This document shows, piece after piece, positions 34,029 to 47,000 of a stretch of DNA of 64,000 nucleotides. Both the position numbers and the translations under genes were made by a program. The notes beneath the pieces were generated by a model. That model searched no databases and was not told where the DNA came from. It saw only the letters and a list, made by a program, of their open reading frames with translations. This DNA is from Cryptomeria japonica (Eukaryota; Streptophyta; Pinopsida; Cupressales; Cupressaceae): NCBI RefSeq assembly GCF_030272615.1, contig NC_081407.1:440971213-441035212 (forward strand). The letters run 5' to 3'. Within the stretch, counting starts at the first letter, position 1. Each line of letters begins with the position of its first letter.

Positions 34029-37000
34029 ATGCAAGGAAATAAGCATACAAGATCATTCATGAAGAAACATCCTCGTGAAACCCTGCAAGAAGGTCTGCCA
34101 GAGCAATCACGAAGAGGCTAGAAGAGATCTGTGATGCATGAGCCATCAAACGCTGCATGGGTGCAGAAAAACAACAATACTGGTAAGATGCCTGACCGAC
34201 CTGTTTATGCAAAGTCGAATTCATCCTCAAGAGATTCGGATCAGGATATTTTAGGTTTTCATTCAGGATTGTTTGGAAATATTGATGATATGCCTATTTT
34301 AAGTCGAGATTTATCACATGTTAGTGTTTCTGCAAAAGATAGAACTAGCTCAAATGCGACTAAGCACTCTGTTCCTAGGACAATAGATGGGAACATTAGT
34401 TTGATTGATATAGATCAAATTAATGCATCGGATTCTAAAGAAAATTATCTTGATGAAGATAAGATGTCTCAAGAAATTGAAGAATTAAATAGAAGAGTTC
34501 ATCATTTAATATCCTTGAGGGCCCAAAAGGAGGCAAATAAGGAACAGGAAGTTAAAGCCAAGATGATGGAGAGAGATAGGCTTCTTAGACAGATAGCTGA
34601 TCTTGAAGTGCTTGCCAAGGACAAAGAAAAGAGCGATCAAGAAGGCCCGGTGATCAGGGAGATCTTAATCCCTAAGATTCGACCAGTTCCTAAGTCAGTA
34701 GCCCAGCCAAGTAAAGAAATTCCCAATGATTCCCAGCCCCCTAAAGTTAATTTAGACAAAGGGAAACAAATATGGGTAGATGATGAAATAGAGTCTAAAA
34801 CTGCAGAAGGGATTTCTCATAGGATCATAGCACATGAGAAAGAGATGGAAAGGATGAGGAAGGAAAAGGAAGATCTCCAAATGGAGTTGGAAAAAGTTGA
34901 GTTGGAAGCTGCAAATCAGGAAGTTAAAAGAAAGATTAACTACCTAAGAGCTCCCCCTATTATATTCCCATCGGAAGATCTTTGCAAGCCTAATCCTCAA
35001 CATATCTCTCTTCCTCAGGTTAATATCCAACCAGCAGTACACACTAACATTGCCTCAGTAAGCCACATACCTTCAAATAAGCAGTACACCCAAACATCTC
35101 AGTCCCCAATCCCAAAAGCTAAGATGATCATGGGGAATAATAATACTGTTTCCCCTTTTCAAAGAAGGCCGATTAATCTAGAACAATATAAGCAATTGTT
35201 TTTTGATGGGATCCCAGGTTATCCAAATCATGTTCCCACTGAGTTAAAAGACAAACTCCATAAATTTGCCGGGAACAATGCAGTCAGTGCTGAGGAACAC
35301 CTCAAATCTTTTGGGGATTTGATAAATGATTATGAGATAGTTGATGAAGATGTGATTATGAAACTGTTTGTTCAATCCCTGGTTGATGATGCAAGAGATT
35401 GGTACAGAGGTCTTCCAGTAGCTAGCATAGGTTCATGGGAGGAGTTCAAAAATTGCTTTCAAGAACAGTATGGTGATAAGACTAATGTGAGTTTCATGCT
35501 GAATGAGTTCAATAATATTAGAAAATCTGAAAATGAAATAGTCACTGATTTCAATGCTAGGTTCCAAAAAGCTATGCATAGATTGTATCAGGTAATGAGG
35601 TTAGATGACAATATGTGCCTTAATACATATTATAATGCATTTGATTCCAAGATGGCCTATATCCTGAGAGATAAAAATCCTCATAACCTGAGGGATGCCT
35701 TTAGAATTGCCATAAATGTTGAAAGTAATAGAAAAGCATCTGGAAAATTAGGAAGGAGGACAGATGGAAGATTATGGCATGAAACCAAACAACAATCTAA
35801 CAAAATTGTTAAAGAAGAGGATAAAATAGAGAAGCTGGTTACTGCTATGAAAGATTTGACTGCTAAGGTTAACAAAAATGATAAACCTCATTACAACTGG
35901 CAGGATAGACCTCCTAGGTTACATGATATGCCATACAACACAAATTGGAAGGATGGTAAGCCCCAAGTTGAGAAGCCTAAGATTGCCCAAAGCCAAGATA
36001 CACCAGATCCTTTGAAAGGGAAAACTGTTAATAATATAGAAAATACTCCCTGGTGTATTGCTTGTGATGGACCACATTCTCCTCATCAGTGTGCAGTGGC
36101 TCAAGCTCTGGAAGAATCCATGAGACCAGAAATAGAGCCTGATATTAATATGTTCGAAACTATCATAGAAAGTGATGAGGAATCTATGCAAAGTGAATGT
36201 AGTGATGTGCTAGATAATGAAAGGTTAGTGCAAGGGCAGTTAGCCTTAGGCTGGCACCCTACATTGAATGTGGTAACAATTGAAGATGAAGAAGTTCATC
36301 TTAGGAGGCCTAGTGAAGAAGAGGTTAGAAATCTCACTAAGGCTGCAATCGCCAAAGCTAAACATAACTACAATCTGAGAAGCACCAAGAGAGATACTGA
36401 TCAAGGTGAGCCAGGTTCCATGTTTGTAAAAGAGGTCACAAAGAAAGGGGCATCAAGCAGTGTTACTGCTACTGTTAAAGCTAGTCAAGGAAAGGAGGAA
36501 CAAGTTAAAGACTTCCCTAGAACCACAGATGCCAAAAATGCTGGTGATGTACAAAAGGTGGAAATAGTAAAAAAGGGCAATCAATTCAAAGTAGAAAAGG
36601 TTAAGGCTAATACTGAACAGTGTAATTATTCCACATTTAATATGGCCCAAGCTTTAACTCAAATGAAGGTCACTATCCCATTAGTGGAGTTACTAAAGAT
36701 TAAGGAACACAAGGATGCAGCTTTGTCTCTATTCTCTAGTATATCTAATGGTGATTCAGTATTACCCACTGTTTCAAATAAAATCGGGAAGGATCAAGAG
36801 TTCCAAACTCCAGAGGTATATGTTGGAACCACTATCACTCAGGAGCCTTCTCAGGTGGACCCTTTCTATGTTACTTTGCTAGTCAATAACAGGTTAATTA
36901 AAAATTGCATGATAGATTCAGGAGCAGCTGCTAATGTGATGCCCTATGGTGTCATGAAAGAATTAGGATTGTCAGTGACTACTGTGTATGGGAAATGTTA

Positions 37001-40000
37001 TGCCATGGACAATAGAGAAGTACCTGTGATAGATACAATGAAAGATGTAGAAGTAAAAATAGCTGCATTTCCTGAAGCTACTTACAAAATGGATGTTATT
37101 GTCACAGATACTAAACCCCACTATGGCATGTTACTTTCTAGGCAGTGGGCCGCAGCAGTGGGGGGAAATGTTCAATTGGATTTGTCTTATGCTACTATTC
37201 CTGTTGGTGGCAATAAGGTCAAACTATACAGGGAGCCACGAGCTCCTAAGGTAGTTGAAAATGTGGACCCTAGTATGCTTAACTGTATGATTGATGTGGA
37301 TTTAGATAATTTCAGAATTCAGCCAGTATTACCTCAATTGAAGAACACTGACCCAATTGTAGTTGAGCTACAAGCACAGCAGTATGGATTGTGGCAAATG
37401 TATTTTGATGGAGCTTGTTCCAAAGAAGGGTCTGGAGCAGGAGTTCTTTTTGTATCCCCATTAGGTATAACCTTTAAATATTCATTCTTATTGGCGTTCC
37501 AATGCACAAATAATACTGCAGAGTATGAAGCTCTGTTATTAGGACTTGAGGTTGCAAAAAAGCATGGAATCCGATTATTAAAAGTGATGGGTGATTCAGA
37601 GTTGGTTGTTTCTCAGGTAAGATCTAAATATGCATCTAAGAATGATAAATTGAAGCAATATAAGCATGCTGTTTGGGATATTATTGAATATTTTGATGCC
37701 TTTTCTATCAATTGGATAGAGCGAGCAAAAAATATTATGGCAGATTTCCTAGCTAATGTTGCTTTAAAAAATGATGATGCAACTCTAACTGGTATCTCCA
37801 CTATGGAAATAAAAGCTAGGCCTGCTATTCCTGATAATGTATATAATTGGCAAGTTTTTACTGATGATGAAGATATTCTTAGGTTCATCCAATGTGTTGA
37901 TGATTATGATGGACAAAAAATTGATTGTAATGCATTGGTGGAAGTGGTGGATGACAGAGAGACAGTGTTTGGAAATGATATTGTCCAATTGGAAACCAAC
38001 GAGATACCTAAAGGGTTGGTGGAGTTAGAAAGCATGTTTAGTTATAATGACAGTCATCTACACCAGCAATCTACCACCAAGTTAGAAGAATTAGAGGAGG
38101 TCAACTTGGGGACAGAATCATCCCCCAAGTTGGTATATATTGGAAAGAAGCTACTTCCTCATGTTAGGACTAACCTAATCAGTTTACTGAAAAGGTATAA
38201 ACATGTTTTTGCTTGGTCTTATGAAGACCTAAAGGCGTATAGACAAGATCTTTTTCAGCATGAAGTTCCCTTACTTCCAGATGCTAAGCCTTTTAGACAG
38301 AAACAGAGACCTATTAACCCCTTGTTAGAAACAAAAATGCAACAAGAGTTGACTAAATTGAGAGAAGGGGGGATTATCAAACCAATCAGACATTCTTCAT
38401 GGGTCTCTAATCTGGTCCCAGTAAGAAAGAAAAATGGAGACATCAGATTGTGTGTTGATTTTAGAAATCTTAATGTCGCCTCTTTAAAAGATAATTATTC
38501 ATCCCCAAATATGGAAGCAATGTTACAAAGAGTGACAAGATGTGATCTTTTATCCATGATGGATGGTTTCTCAGGATATAATCAAGTGTTGGTAAAGGAG
38601 TTAGAACAGTTTAAAATAGCTTTTACTACCCCATGGGGAACTTATGTATATGTGAGAATGCCATTTGGATTGAAAAATGCAGGGGCTACATTTCAAAGAG
38701 CTATGGATGTGGCTTTTAGGGAATTCATTAATATTATTATGGTGGTCTACCAAGATGATTTAACTTGTTTCTCAAAGAAAGCTGATGATCACTGTGGACA
38801 TTTAGAGAAGGTGTTTGATAAAGCCTTGGAATTTGGTGTATCACTAAATCCCAAGAAATGTCATTTTGAGGTCACTGAAGGAAAGTTATTGGGACACATA
38901 GTCTCCAAGGAAGGAATAAGAATAGACCCTAAGAGAATTAAAGCAATCAACAAGGTGTCTGAACCAAAGAATGTGAAAGGAATTCAGTCCTTTTTAGGCA
39001 AAGTGAATTTTGTCAGGAGATTCATTGCAAATTTCGCTGAGATAGTGAAGCCTATTGTCAAATTGCTCAAGAAGGACGCAAAGTTTCATTGGGATCAGGA
39101 AGCCTCAAAAGCTTTTAATGAGATTAAAAAAGCAATCCAGGAAGCACCAGTGTTGAAGTCCCCGGATTATGGTAAGCCTTTTTCTCTATTTTCTTTTGTT
39201 TCATATCACACAGTGGCTGTAGTATTATTGCAAAAGGATAATGAGGGATATGAACATCCCATAGCTTTCTATAGCAAATCTTTGCAAGCGGCAGAATTAA
39301 AATATGAAACCATGGAGAAACAAGCTTACGCCTTGGTTAAAGCTGTTAAAGCCTTCAGGCCATATTTGGTGAATGCAAATGTCACTGCCTATGTTCCACA
39401 TGCTGCAGTTAAAGATATTTTGTCTCAATCTGAGGTCACTGGGAAGAGATGTAGGTGGATCAATAGAATTCAAGAATTTAATCTGGAGATAAAGATTACT
39501 AAACTGGTGAGAGGGTTAGGTTTGGCTAAGCTCATGACTGAGTCAAATCTTATGAATGTTGAAGTACACAATGTTGAGGTTAAGGATACTTTGGTTACTA
39601 GTATTGAGAGACAACCATGGTACACAGAGATAATCCAAGTATTAAAAGGTAATATGCTGCCAGAAGAAATGACACACAACCAGAAGAGAACTTTGAAGCT
39701 CAAGTCCCAAAAGTATGTCCTCATTCAGGGTGATCTTTTTTGGAGAAAAAGAGATGGGGAGTTACTACTGTGTTTGGATGAATTCCAAGCTAAACAGATG
39801 TTGAATGAAATGCATGATGGAGTATGTGGAGGACATTACTCTGCTAAGACTACTGCCGGTAAGATAATACGGGCTGGATATTATTGGCCTACCTTGTTTA
39901 AAGATACTCATGCATATGTTCGGAGATGTGATTCATGTCAGAGATTTTCTTCTAAGCTCAAGTATGAAGGAGCCTTACCATTAAATCCAGTCTCTGTAGA

Positions 40001-40874
40001 AGCTCCTTTTGTCCAGTGGGGGATTGATTTTATTGGAGAAATTGCTGAGAAGTCAGGAAGGGGCCATGGGTGGATTATAGTGGCTACAGATTATTTTACC
40101 AAATGGATAGAAGCTATTCCCACAAGAAGAGCTACTAGTAAAATTGTCATTGATTTCTTGATGGATAATATTGTGACTAGATTTGGAACACCTGCAAAAT
40201 TGGTAATGGATAATGCTATGTGTTTCAGATCAGAAGAATTTGTAGGCTTTTGCAATAGTCATGGTATACTTATGTCATATTCATCACCTTATCACCCTCA
40301 AGGGAATGGACAAGCAGAATCTAGCAACAAAAGCTTGTTGAATATCATCAAGAAGATCTTAGAAGAAAACAAGAGGTCTTGGGATCAAAAGTTGAAATTA
40401 GCTCTGTGGGCGGATAGAATAATAGTTAAAAAATCCATTGGAATGTCACCTTTTGAGTTGGTTTATGGTACCCAAGCTAGATTACCAGTAAATAACCTTC
40501 TTCCAATGTATAAGTTTTTGTAGGAAGAGGACATGGAAATATCTGAACCAATGGAAAGCAGAATGATCCAAATTGTAGAGGTGGAAGAGCTTAGAACCTC
40601 TGCTCATAAGAAAAATCAAAAGCTCCAGCTACAGTCAAAGTATCTTTTTGATAAAAGGACATCGTTAAGGAAGTTTCAAATTGATGACATGGTTCTTTAG
40701 TGGAATGCAAAAGGGCAAGATAAAGGAAAGCATAAGAAATTTGAGTCACTCTGGATTGGCCCTTTTATAATTTGTGACTTGAATGGTGAGGATTCATATT
40801 TTTTGAAGAATATGAATGATGAGATGCAGGAATTTCCAGTGCATGGATGATTCCTGAAGCACTATTTCTCTTAA
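34029..40874 (+). pseudogene. gag-pol polyprotein of element B (nearly intact)
   Basis: 2,281 codons from the ATG at 34029, which is shared with element A. Domains by codon: coiled-coil N-terminal part; gag core about 380-540; Cys/His knuckle CIACDGPHSPHQC about 676-688; aspartic protease with DSGAAANV at 963; archaeal-type RNase H about 1124-1247 with all four acids visible (YFDGA, AEYEAL, GDSEL, MADFLAN); reverse transcriptase about 1414-1654 with YQDD at 1574; RNase H about 1711-1844, degenerate; integrase about 1891-2158 with an HHCC finger (H..GGH ... CDSC) and D, D, E in GIDFIGE, VMDNAM and GQAESSN; then a WIGPF-type C-terminal module. Premature stops: TAG 34119, TAG 40521, TAG 40698 and TGA 40848. 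The long open stretch 34122-40520 covers nearly everything. Gag and pol are in one frame with no visible frameshift site. Confidence 0.92.
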
Positions 40875-41021
40875 TTTCCATGCACAGTAGGTCCTTTGTT
40901 TGTATATATTTTGTTTTCTTTCTTGTTTTCCTGGTTTTGGTCTGTGTTTTGGTCTGTTTCTCCAGAATTTCTGAGTTTTCTTGTGTTGATCTCGCAATCA
41001 ACCATCCTCAGTCAGAGCCGC
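40875..41021. other. Spacer between pol and 3' LTR of element B, no polypurine tract
   Basis: T-rich sequence ending TCAGTCAGAGCCGC directly before the LTR. An LTR retrotransposon normally has a purine run here for plus-strand priming; none is visible. Confidence 0.75.
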
Positions 41022-44000
41022 TGTTATCACTGTTTTTAAAATTGGTTTCTTTTCCCATAATTGGCTATGGTTCTTTGAAAATATTCGTAGGGTGTGGCCC
41101 CAGGTGTCTCAGCTTTGTTCTAAACCTAGAGGGTTTAGGGTTTTTCTAAGTTTTAGGCTTTATCTTTTGTATTAAGTCCCCTGGTTTCTATTCCGACGTT
41201 ACTTTATTTCACTTAAGTCATGGGTCGCGGGGTCGTAAGAAGTGTTCCCCCTTGCTATTTACCTAGGCGGTAATGTTGATTATTTAAAAAAAAATTTCGC
41301 CTTTTATTATTTCCTTCTAAAGTGCCAGGCCCAGTAAACACTGATCAACTTGGGGAAAGATCCGACGATTGGCGCTATTTCGCAAGGGATAAGTGTTCAC
41401 CCTTTAAGGCTGCGAAATAGCGAGGATGAATATCAGCCGTCCATGTGTCATGCGGAGGAAGTAAAGGTTGCGACCGTCAAAGAAGGTAGGGCCCCCCTTA
41501 CGTGGTCTTCTCTGGCGTATTAGAGGGCAGCACGTGGCACAGGTCGCCACAGTCAGCATTTTAAGATTAAGGATCAAAGTGGGCCCCAAAGATGAGTCAG
41601 CTCACAGGTGGAGGTGACCTGGCAGGGATAGCTCTTACAATTCATTGAGACCCTGTGGCTCCTTCCAGCGAATGAAAAGTCGACAGGTCAGCTTCGAAGA
41701 TGACAGGGCGCCAGGTGTCCATGGCGTGTCCGTGGGCCCACCACCTCTGAAAGCTTCTAACAGGGTTTAAATGCCGAGCAAGTCGAGATAAGATCTAACA
41801 GCTCGCGCTATTTCGCAAGGGTAAGATGCTCACCTTTTAAGGCTGCGAAATAGCGAAAGTTAACCTGGACCGTCCACGTGTCTTGATGACACGTGGTCTA
41901 AAAGGAAGCTGTGGGTCCCTATAGTGTATGCTTGACAAATGAAAAGTCGACAGGTCAGCTTCGAAGATAACGAAGAGCCAGGTGTCCATGGCGTGTCCGT
42001 GGGCCCACCATTTCTGAGATAGACCTGTCGAGACTGAAGTGGGGCCCCCATGGTTCTTCTTCCGGCAAGTGACAGAGCGACAAATCAGCACAGTGGATGA
42101 CTAGATGCCAGATGACACTGATGACTCAGAGGGCCCACCATTCCTGAGGACCTGTTTGAAGGATTAAAAGGTGATTAACTTGAAAGATAATCCAACGGCC
42201 CGCGCTATTTCACGAGGGTTAAGTGCTCACCCTTTAAGGCTGCGAAATAGCGAGAATGAATATCGGCCGTCCATGTGTCATGATGATGACATGGCAAAAA
42301 GAGAAAGACATGGGCCCGCCATAGTATAAAGGGCGACATTCAGCCAGTATCAAAATAGAATGTGAGGGGATTTTCTAAGCCAATAGTCGGATGCTGCGTG
42401 GTATTATGTAGCCAATAAAAAGACAGGACTTAGACTAAGGACAAAGCCGTTAAAATGAAATTCACAGAGAGACACTTGCAGAAAGACTGCGACCCATTGG
42501 AGCTAAAATATGAATTCTCGTATGAATCCGATTTTGAAGGGACGGCCGAAGCATGCGGAATCAATGTTACAGTTAAGGCCCAGAGTACAAGCATTTGATT
42601 TTCTAACAACCAAGTAAGGATACCTCTTAAAAGGATTTTTGCAGAGGAGGCAAACGCAGAGTTATCTTTTACAAATACAGAGAAGGCAAACTGGTTGCAG
42701 AGCGAATTTCTTCAAGCAAGCATCAGGTTTTTTCTTATTTTGCAGCCATTGTTGAGTTGTAATAAGTAAAATTGTTCTCGTATAACAGAAGTGTTTTCAG
42801 AAGTGATATTCATCTGGTTGTATTGCAAATGGCTCCTAAAAGGGAATTTTCTGGTAAAGTTGATTATCTAGAAAGAAGTGTATGTGATGACTTTTTAGAG
42901 CAGTTGACACTGTCAACTAACCAGGCGTCTAAGGCCAAAGAGTTAGTACCCAGGGCTCCCCGACTGGAAATTGGAGAAGGATTATATGACAAGGGTAATT
43001 GGTTGAGAGACCTGCAGGTGGGATTGTCTGGGTTGGGGTTATTTAAAGTCAGTTTTGGAATGAGGAATTCTCCTGCTCCTCAAAATAGCATTTGGGAATT
43101 AGATGTTGGGAGATTGGTAGTCCCAGGGGTGTTCATGGATACAGATTTGTTAACCCAAATGGCATTGAATTATGATTCAGTTACCAGGTGTATCCGGAAT
43201 GTGAATGGAAAAACCTTCGTGGAGATAAATGCAGAAAAGTTGAGAACAGCGTTCGGGCTTAGTGAGGCTACCAACTTCTTGGAACCTATAAACTTCACAC
43301 AAATGGCTCAGGTATACAGGGCACAGAGGACTCATCTCAGGAATGGGCCTCTCAAAGAACTTTTTCTGAAAGTGGGAGGGTTAGCAGTTGTAGGGCCCAA
43401 TACACAAGAGCCTTTTTCACTAAGTATGTTTATCTCGAGGACAAAAGGGATGTACTGGGCACTTTGCCAAGTTCTAGGAGAGGATGCTGAATCTAATATG
43501 CCAAATCATTATCTGTTAATGATTGTTCAAATTCTGAATCCTTCTCTTGCTATTACATTTGATTATGCTTCCTATATTGCTGATGCTATCCATGGAGGAT
43601 TGATAGGGATAAAGAATGGAAAGGTGGATAGGCCATTTGGGTGGTATTCACTATTGATGCACCTCTTCCTCTTCAAAGGTGGAGATTATTTCGCTAGTGG
43701 AATGGACCTGGTAAAAGAAAAGGAGGGAGAAAAGATGCCGGTGCAATTATGGAGTACTGTATTGTCATGGGATAGAGAGGATGCAAGTTTTCTAAAGTTT
43801 GATAAATATTTTGCATCCAAGATAAGGACTCTCCTTTGCTCTGACAATCCAAGAATCCCCAAGGTTCTTCTGGAATTCTTAAGACCAAAAGAATTCGTAG
43901 AGAGTATCAAGATAGTTCATAATTGGGGTGATATGTACTTGTATCTAGTCTCCACAGTTTTTAGGGTTTTTTGTTTTAGAGGCACCCCATTTTTGTTACC

Positions 44001-47000
44001 ATACCAGGTCCCCCTCAAAGTGGGAATAGCTGAGATTCTCAGACAAATTGGTGACTTGCAAGAGGCAGAGTTAACTGGCAGAGGTAAAGGGACTATTTTC
44101 CCTACAGCTACAGTAGCCCACCAATTTGTAATCACCAAGGGAGGCTGGAAATGTTTTGAGGATTTCCTCAAACCCTACCATTTGTCCACTGCAGTGTCTA
44201 GATGTGCTGATCCGGAGGACTTCTACAATGGTGTATTCCGGAAGAAAGTAGCATGTAGAGGTAGGCCCCATCAATTCCACTTTCCTGAAGACCTCATCAG
44301 GAATGAATTTGATTTGGATGAACAGGAGTTGAGGAAGGAAAAATGGGTGGCTTACAGGAAGGCCCTGGATTTTGTGCATCAATTTGATGCTAGCTATGAC
44401 CCATTGTCTAGCTTCTTCCCATTGGAAGAAAAGATAAAATTTTTGATTATTTGTTTTGAGGATGTGATGCAGACAATAAAGGAGAAAAGGGAAGTAGTAA
44501 TTAAAAACAACCCTGAGAAAGCAAGAATGATTTTGGGGAAATCAACTCCTATTAAAGCCATCCCTCCTGGTGATTACACCCTGCATAAGAAAGCAGGTTA
44601 CAGTGTGTTGGTGTCTGCAAGAGGGGAACCCTCTTCATCCAAAGGGAAGAGGAAAACACATGAAGTCATTCACATACAAGACAGCCCAAAGAAGCAGAGG
44701 GTGGGGAAGGAGGTGCAATCAGATACACCCTTATATTCCCCATCCCAATCCCCTCTCCACATTGGAGATGAACAAGCATCAACTGAATACCTCTCTCAGT
44801 TGGGCAGCTTGGGGGAGATTGCGTATACATATGATGAAGTGGAAGAAGGGATGCCAGAAGAGCCCAATGAAGCACAAATGGACATCACTTCAACTGAACT
44901 CAAAGGCCAGGAGTGGGATCCTGAGATAAAGAAGGCCACTAGTGCCTTTCTAGCGGATGATAGTTTTGTCACATCTGAAGCATTTGTGCAGTTTATCTGG
45001 AAACAACATATAGATAAGTATAATGCTAGATGTGAAACAAGAAAGGTAGAACAACCTGATAAAGATCTAGCCTTAGTGGAGGAAGAAATAAAACAGGAGA
45101 TGATGGAAGAATTCAAAACCATCACTCCTGAACAGGGAAGAGATTTAGTAGCACAAGCTGGAGTGCTCATTCTACCAGAATGGAATATTGCTGATGCTCT
45201 GGTGCTGGATGCAGTGAGAAAAGAAACCAAACCCATGGAAGGGGTTACATTCAGTAAAGACAATGCTGCTCTAGTCATGTGGTCCCTTAAGAGAAATGAG
45301 GACAAGAAGGGTAAAGACACCACAGGGACAAGTCACATTGGTGGATTAGTGGTTAAGAGAGTAGAGAGTACAGGGGTAGTAGAGGCCGCTAGCACAGTGT
45401 TGGAGACTGCCAAATTTAGTGTTGCAGTAGCTGAGAAGGATGCTAAAAAAAAGGAAGCCCTCCAGCTCAAATTGGAAACAGTCTTGAAGGCTTATGACAG
45501 TGCCAAGGAGGAAATAAGAGGCAAGGAGAGTATTATTGCCAGATTGCAGAGCCAATTAGCAGGACAACGTCAACAGGGTGAGTCTTCAACATTAATGATC
45601 ACCTCTTCCCCTGCAAGACCTCCACCTACTAGCCCCATTATTGAGCTCCCACCATCTCCTGCACCTTCCAGCTCTCAGATGATAGAGATAACTCCCCAAG
45701 AATTGGAGAGTCTTAAGCAAACTCAGGCCTATTATGCAGGGAAGTATGAAGAAAAGATTAAGGCCACAGTCTCCAGTTTTGCAGACACTATAAATGCTTC
45801 ACTCCTTCACAATAGTGTAGGAAAAGTCATGGAGATATGGACTGAGTTGAGAAGAGATAAGGCCATATTGACACCCATTTTTGACAGATGGAGGCCTAGG
45901 GAGCAGGATTTGGAGTTCATGTGTGTTTCCTGTGATGAAGCAAGAGCTAACCCTATTATCAAATCCACTTCTGATATCACTAAGAGTTTATTGCAATTGG
46001 CGACAGAGGTGGATAATGTGGAAAGAAGGGTGAAATTGCTTAAAAAGGAATACACTGATCAGGTTTGTGAGTTACTCCCAGGAATTTTTGCCAATCCAGA
46101 TCAGCTGAAAGATAAGCAGATATGGCTCAGTGAGATAAATGCCAAATTGTCAGCAAGGGTCAAGGGAATTATTGATCTGGATGATACCTCATTTTTTGTT
46201 ATAACCATATAGGAAATAGAGAGAATTAAATCACACTACAGTTTTCTTAACTCAGAAGTCAACAAACTGAGGAATTCTTGGAAAGGGTTGACTAAGGTTA
46301 AAAGTGATGTGATTAATTTTGTATGGCCGACCGAGGAGATGTATAGTGAGTGGGGAGTTAAATATTCCACTCGAGATCCGGAGCAGTTAGAGAGCGTCCC
46401 TGAAGAGCCAGAAGAGGTTGCAACTGAACAACCCATCCAACAGACTGCTGAAGAAGCTGAAAAGAGCGCATAACTGAAATTGTAACTTCTTCAATTTTTG
46501 AAGTAATTGTAACAAACTTTCTTCAAGAAGTCCGAAGCTTTGTGCATCCATATTGTTATAAATGGATACCAGGACTAGAGAGAAAGGGATCACAAAATTT
46601 TTGTAAGAAAACGCTGCAGAAATGTTATCTGAGCTTTTCCAAGGTTTAATAGAGAATCAGACTTTTGTAAAACCTTTTCAAATGAATATCAATATACAGA
46701 CCGTCAGTTTTGAGTAAAGCTCTGTGTCGTCTTCAAATTTGTCCTTAATTGTATTTATTCTTTCATTCAGAATAGTCTAGGATTTTTTCTGTTTGAATGG
46801 AATTGTAAGGCAATCTCAGTATGGGTGTTTCTAGCTTTTCCCTTTAGGAGGGAAATTAAACATGCATGACCACTCTACCAGTAAATACTTTAGGATAAAC
46901 TTTGAATTTTGAGGACCATAGCATATTTTGAAGTGATTAAATTCTTGTTGATGCTAGGCATTTACAGGGATAAATGGAGACCAAGTTGATGGGAAGTATA

